A DNA stretch of 8,286 bases, from the NCBI GenBank assembly GCA_016880695.1, contig JAEHCY010000091.1:1-8286 (forward strand). The letters run 5' to 3'. Positions 4,926 through 8,286 of this stretch are shown here, piece by piece. The translations under genes and the position numbers were made by a program. The notes below the pieces were generated by a model, which did not search any database, was not told the DNA's origin, and was given only the letters and a program-made list of their open reading frames with translations. The stretch's first letter is position 1, and the number at the start of each line of letters is the position of its first letter. The stretch comes from Chromatiaceae bacterium (GTDB lineage Bacteria > Pseudomonadota > Gammaproteobacteria > Chromatiales > Chromatiaceae).

Positions 4926-6488
4926 TTGAAGTCCTTCAATCCCATTAAACGGGGGTATCTCGCCCTCGAAACCTGGCTCAGCTTTTCCTTCACCCCTGCT
5001 TGGAACCCCTTCTATCACCTGGGGACCTTGACCTTCTTTTTTCTCTGGGTGGTGCTGATCAGTGGGCTTTACCTGTTCGTCTTTTTCGACAGCAGTATTC
5101 ACGGTGCCTACGCCTCGGTGGAGCGTATCACCCACGAACAGTGGTATGCCGGTGGGGTGATGCGCAGCCTCCACCGCTACGCCTCCGATGCCGCGGTGGT
5201 GACCATCCTGCTGCACATGTTCCGGGAGTTCGCCCTCGACCGTTACCGGGGCTTCCGCTGGTACTCCTGGTTCACCGGCATCCCCTCGCTGTGGATGATC
5301 ATTCTGCTGGGTATCACCGGCTACTGGCTGGTGTGGGACATGCTGGCCCAGTACGTTGCCATCGGCTCCTCGCGGCTGATGGACGCGGTGCCGATCTTCC
5401 CCGAGGCGATGACGCGCAACTTCCTCGAGGGGTATCTGAACGACCGGTTCTTCATCCTCATGGGGTTCCTGCATCTGCTGGGCCAGCCCATGTTCCTGGT
5501 GTTCATGCTCTGGTTCCATGTGCGGCGCTTGTCCCACGTCGACATCAATCCACCCCGCGGGCTTGCTATCGGCAGCTTTCTGGCCCTGCTCGTGCTGTCG
5601 GCGGCGAAACCTGCCATCAGCCATGGGCCGGCGGATCTCAGCCGTGTGCCCGCGGTGCTCAATCTCGACTGGTTCTACCTCAACGTCTATCCCTTGCTGG
5701 ATTACTGGACAGCGGGGCAGACCTGGATTCTTACCACCGGCGTGAGCCTGTTGTTGATGCTTCTGCCCTGGCTTCCCCGGAAGCGTACCGCTCCCGCCGC
5801 GGTGGTCGATCTCAACCACTGTAACGGCTGCGGCCAGTGTTTCGACGACTGTCCGTTCGACGCCATATCGATGCAGAAGCGCACCGATGGCGCCCGCTGG
5901 GAGCATGAGGTGGTGGTGAACCCCTCCCTGTGCGCCGCCTGCGGGATCTGCATGGGCGCTTGTCCCTCCTCCAACCCCATGCGCCGTGCCGATGAGGTGA
6001 TCAAGACCGGGATCGACATGCCGCAGTTTCCCCTCCACGAAATCCGCGCCAGGACCGAGGCGGCGATTGCCGCCCTGCGCGGCGACACCCGGATCCTGGT
6101 GTTCGGCTGTGAGCATGGTTTCGACGTCACCGAGCTCAATAGCACCGATACCCTGGGTGTCACCCTGTTCTGCTCGGGCATGGTGCCGCCCACCCTCATT
6201 GAGTACGCTCTGAAGAAGGGTGTCGAGGGTGTGGTGGTTTCAGGCTGCCGCCCCGCCGACTGCTATTTTCGCTACGGCAACAAGTGGATGACCAAACGTA
6301 TCCAGGGCCTGCGCAAGCCGGTACTGCGGCCCCGGGTCGATCAGCGGCGATTGATGATCCTGGGGGCGGCGGAGACCGATGGGGCAGGGCTGCGGCGCGA
6401 CCTCGCCGCTTTCCGTCAGTCCTTGGTCGCCCTCAAGACAGAGGCTGATGGCGCGCCCGGCCCGGCAAGGAGGGCAGGGGATGGCTAA
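4926..6488 (+). CDS. Diheme cytochrome b fused to 2x[4Fe-4S] ferredoxin and FlpD/MvhD-like domain
   Basis: A 520-residue fusion. Residues 1-205 resemble the b6/N-terminal part of cytochrome b: heme ligands His83-x13-His97 (helix B) and His183-x14-His198 (helix D), the x14 spacing being b6f-like. Helices at about 212-229 and 263-283 flank a periplasmic loop holding Leu-Asp-Trp-Phe (247-250), placed where the Qo-site Pro-Glu-Trp-Tyr motif lies in cytochrome bc complexes. Six helices leave the C-terminus in the cytoplasm. There, two ferredoxin motifs (Cys299, 302, 305, 309 and Cys336, 339, 342, 346, each followed by Pro) precede an FlpD/MvhD-like domain (about 388-465) with Cys395, 416, 441 and 446. 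FlpD/MvhD proteins carry electrons to heterodisulfide-reductase flavoproteins. The start is TTG at 4926, because GAGGA (4913-4917) sits 8 nt upstream; an in-frame TTG at 4899 lacks such a site. I infer electron transfer between a cytoplasmic Fe-S or flavin partner and quinones. Confidence 0.85.
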   Translation: MKSFNPIKRGYLALETWLSFSFTPAWNPFYHLGTLTFFFLWVVLISGLYLFVFFDSSIHGAYASVERITHEQWYAGGVMRSLHRYASDAAVVTILLHMFREFALDRYRGFRWYSWFTGIPSLWMIILLGITGYWLVWDMLAQYVAIGSSRLMDAVPIFPEAMTRNFLEGYLNDRFFILMGFLHLLGQPMFLVFMLWFHVRRLSHVDINPPRGLAIGSFLALLVLSAAKPAISHGPADLSRVPAVLNLDWFYLNVYPLLDYWTAGQTWILTTGVSLLLMLLPWLPRKRTAPAAVVDLNHCNGCGQCFDDCPFDAISMQKRTDGARWEHEVVVNPSLCAACGICMGACPSSNPMRRADEVIKTGIDMPQFPLHEIRARTEAAIAALRGDTRILVFGCEHGFDVTELNSTDTLGVTLFCSGMVPPTLIEYALKKGVEGVVVSGCRPADCYFRYGNKWMTKRIQGLRKPVLRPRVDQRRLMILGAAETDGAGLRRDLAAFRQSLVALKTEADGAPGPARRAGDG

Positions 6489-6981
6489 CTGGTATCGCTA
6501 CCCCCTCCAGGCCCTTAATTACCTGATCTTCGCGATCCTGGTGGGCTACCTCTCCACGTCCCCCTCCTACCAGCATATTGAGCCGGGCCAGGCCCAGGTG
6601 ACCCTGGCCTTCGGACACGCCGGTCAGCCGCGGGAGCCCTGCCGGCAGCTCACTCCGGAAGATCTGGCCAAGCTGCCACCGAACATGCGCCGACCCGTTG
6701 ACTGCCCGCGCCAGCGATCACCTATCCTGGTCGAGCTGCTGATGGACAACGCGCCGCTGCTGCGGGCCGAGATCAGGGCCCCCGGGCTGTTTGAGGACGG
6801 CATCGTGGATGTCTTTCGCAGCGTTCGGGTACCCGAGGGCTCGCATTTCTTTCAGGTCCGCATGAACGATAATGTCCGGGTGGCGGGCTATACCCACAGC
6901 GCGGAAAAGGAGGTCACTCTCGAGGACGGGAAGCTCTTGGTCGTCGATTTCAACCCTGAGAGGGGATTTTCCTTCAAATGA
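6481..6981 (+). CDS. Membrane-anchored protein of unknown function between the cytochrome b fusion and HCO-2
   Basis: A 166-residue protein that I do not recognise. It has one N-terminal helix at about 11-27 and then an extracytoplasmic domain with two cysteines (Cys54, Cys75) that could form a disulfide. The second half (about 80-166) alternates hydrophobic and polar residues, suggesting a beta-rich fold. It has no Cys-x2-Cys-His heme site and no CuA motif, so it is neither a NorC-like cytochrome nor a normal subunit II. The start is ATG 6481, with a strong AAGGAGG (6467-6473) 7 nt upstream; the gene overlaps the previous one by 8 nt and its TGA overlaps the next ATG. That coupling, and its place directly before a subunit-I gene, suggest an accessory subunit of HCO-2 or of a complex joining it to the cytochrome b fusion. 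This role is inference from position and topology. Confidence 0.82.
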   Translation: MANWYRYPLQALNYLIFAILVGYLSTSPSYQHIEPGQAQVTLAFGHAGQPREPCRQLTPEDLAKLPPNMRRPVDCPRQRSPILVELLMDNAPLLRAEIRAPGLFEDGIVDVFRSVRVPEGSHFFQVRMNDNVRVAGYTHSAEKEVTLEDGKLLVVDFNPERGFSFK

Positions 6982-8286
6982 AACCACATTCCAGCACGGC
7001 AAATCAGGACTTCCTGCTCCAGGTACCCCCGGGAGAGATCGCCCGACTTGCCATCGGTTGGCTGCTCCTGGCCCTCGGGGCACTGGTTGTTGGTGGGCTC
7101 TTAACCATCCTCATCGTGCTTTCGCGCACCCCCGGGGTGCAAGACATCATCCCCTGGGTGGATTTCTTTCACACCGCGCTGGTGGTGCACGTAGACCTCA
7201 CGGTTCTGGTGTGGTTTCTGGCGTTTGCCGGGGTTCTCTGGAGTGTCAATCGTTCCGCGCAATGCCTCCGTTGCGGTTGGATCGGCCTGTGGCTGGGTGT
7301 GGCCGGAACCGCGGTGATGGCACTCTCGCCGTTTCTGGGCGCCGCTGCGCCCTTCATGAACAACTACGTCCCGGTGCTCCGCCACCCCCTGTTCTTCGCC
7401 GCACTCGGGCTGTTTGGACTTGGGTTCGCCGCGCTGGTGGTGGATGGTCTGCTCCACTCCCGGCGGATGGGGGAGGCCGGGGCGGGCGAGGGGGCGCTGC
7501 GATTCGGACTCTTCACCGCACTGGTGATTTCGCTCATCTCCGTCGTGGCGCTGGTCGCCTCCTATGCGGGCATACCCGCAACGGTCACCGGCGAGCATTA
7601 CTACGAGCTGTTGTTCTGGGGTGCAGGGCACACGGTGCAATTCACCCACACGCAGTTGATGCTGGTGGCCTGGTTGTGGCTCGCCGCGGTGTCGAACGCG
7701 CCACCCCCGTTAAGTCCCAGGGTAGCACTGGTAATCCTGGGGATCGGGGCGGCACCGGTGCTGTTGGTCCCGGTGCTCTATCTCCTCTATGAGGTGACCT
7801 CTGGCTACCATGTCCTGACCTTTACCTGGCTCATGCAGTACGGAGGGGGTTTGGCCGCGCTTCCAATCGGGCTAGCCGTGCTGCTGGGTCTGTTCCACTC
7901 GGCCGCCGCGACCGGCGAGACCAGTGGAGAGCGCAACGCGCTCCTGTTTTCGATCATCCTGTTCGCCGCCGGGGGCATCATCGGCTTTCTGATCCGCGGC
8001 ACCAATGTCACCGTCCCGGCCCATTACCACGGCTCGATTGTGGCGGTCACCCTCGCCTACATGGGCGTGACCTACCACCTGTTACCTCGACTCGGTTTCC
8101 GCAAACCCCAAGGCCGAATGGTGAAGTGGCAGCCGATCATCTATGGCAATGGCCAGCTACTCCATGTGCTGGGGCTGGCCTGGTCGGGAGGTTACGGGGT
8201 ACAGAGAAAGACCGCTGGCAGCGCCCAAGGTCTGGAGGGGATGCAAGAGATCCTCGGCATGGGACTCATGGGGCTGGGTGGCCTGA
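6978..8286 (+). CDS. Divergent heme-copper subunit-I-like protein (HCO-2), partial, runs off the window
   Basis: An open frame of 436 codons with no stop before the window end, so the C-terminus is missing. About eleven hydrophobic segments match the subunit I fold. Low-spin heme ligands are His71 (helix II) and His351, and the high-spin heme ligand is His349, in Pro-Ala-His-Tyr-His. Helix VI has Gly-Ala-Gly-His218-Thr-Val-Gln-Phe222, so the CuB His is present but Phe occupies the Tyr position. The expected His-His pair of helix VII appears as Tyr277-His278, so one CuB ligand is replaced. HCO-1 and HCO-2 share the His-x-x-Gln pattern and a later Lys-Trp-Gln-Pro motif, suggesting kinship. ATG 6978 overlaps the previous stop (ATGA), with a purine-rich AGAGGGG at 6959-6965. 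No CuA subunit accompanies it, so electrons may come from quinol or the neighbouring cytochrome b. Activity could be NO reduction or another reaction, or it could be non-catalytic. Confidence 0.85.
   Translation, partial: MKPHSSTANQDFLLQVPPGEIARLAIGWLLLALGALVVGGLLTILIVLSRTPGVQDIIPWVDFFHTALVVHVDLTVLVWFLAFAGVLWSVNRSAQCLRCGWIGLWLGVAGTAVMALSPFLGAAAPFMNNYVPVLRHPLFFAALGLFGLGFAALVVDGLLHSRRMGEAGAGEGALRFGLFTALVISLISVVALVASYAGIPATVTGEHYYELLFWGAGHTVQFTHTQLMLVAWLWLAAVSNAPPPLSPRVALVILGIGAAPVLLVPVLYLLYEVTSGYHVLTFTWLMQYGGGLAALPIGLAVLLGLFHSAAATGETSGERNALLFSIILFAAGGIIGFLIRGTNVTVPAHYHGSIVAVTLAYMGVTYHLLPRLGFRKPQGRMVKWQPIIYGNGQLLHVLGLAWSGGYGVQRKTAGSAQGLEGMQEILGMGLMGLGGL

Noticed and set aside
4863..6116. Long open minus-strand frame of about 417 codons opposite the cytochrome b fusion
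   Set aside because: It has the same low-complexity composition and no recognisable domain, while the plus frame carries conserved heme and Fe-S motifs.
6379..6480. N-terminal extension of the 166-aa protein by 34 residues
   Set aside because: It would lie within the end of the fusion gene, lacks a ribosome site and adds only Arg/Pro/Gly-rich residues, while ATG 6481 has a strong AAGGAGG upstream.
1..8286. Mobile elements, CRISPR array, tRNA or rRNA genes
   Set aside because: No transposase-like frame, terminal inverted repeats, regularly spaced direct repeats or recognisable RNA gene was seen by eye on either strand.

Overview
This is a GC-rich bacterial window carrying a respiratory gene cluster in which every confident gene lies on the + strand. 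The gene families and the B-type (ba3-like) terminal-oxidase organisation suggest a proteobacterium, probably a gammaproteobacterial or similar chemolithotroph. No rRNA or other phylogenetic marker is present, so the taxonomy is only an inference.

Layout. Bases 1-522 hold no convincing gene but contain a perfect FNR/ANR/DNR-type box (TTGAT-N4-ATCAA, 261-274). Next come a 58-aa single-helix protein (523-699, likely oxidase subunit IIa), a CuA subunit II (728-1264) and a 13-helix heme-copper subunit I, 'HCO-1' (1269-3002). A strong GC hairpin (3016-3037) separates these from a heme O synthase (3122-3979) and a membrane-anchored SCO/SenC copper chaperone (3986-4840). A second FNR-type box (TTGAC-N4-ATCAA, 4837-4850) overlaps the end of the SCO gene, with a plausible -10 at the spacing expected for a class II FNR-type promoter. 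A tightly overlapping three-gene module follows. It consists of a cytochrome b / 2x[4Fe-4S] ferredoxin / FlpD(MvhD)-like fusion (4926-6488), a 166-aa membrane-anchored protein of unknown function (6481-6981), and a second, very divergent heme-copper subunit-I-like protein, 'HCO-2' (6978 to beyond the window end).

How it may work together. The first block looks like an oxidase-type complex with its CuA subunit, a heme-modifying enzyme and a copper-loading chaperone. However, HCO-1 lacks the active-site tyrosine of oxygen reductases: the helix VI motif is His-Ser-Ser-Gln-Gln, where ba3 oxidases have His-Pro-x-x-Tyr. HCO-2 also lacks it (His-Thr-Val-Gln-Phe), and in addition has Tyr-His in place of the CuB His-His pair. 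Both retain the heme ligands. Loss of this tyrosine is a hallmark of nitric-oxide-reductase-like members of the superfamily, and two FNR-type boxes fit low-oxygen or NO-responsive expression. CtaB, by contrast, argues for an o/a-type heme and so for oxidase-like chemistry in at least one complex.

The most novel element is the second module. A bc/b6f-like diheme cytochrome b carries cytoplasmic ferredoxin and FlpD domains and is translationally coupled to an atypical heme-copper protein. I infer an electron-transfer route between a cytoplasmic iron-sulfur or heterodisulfide-reductase-like partner, the quinone pool and a reductase whose substrate is unknown.
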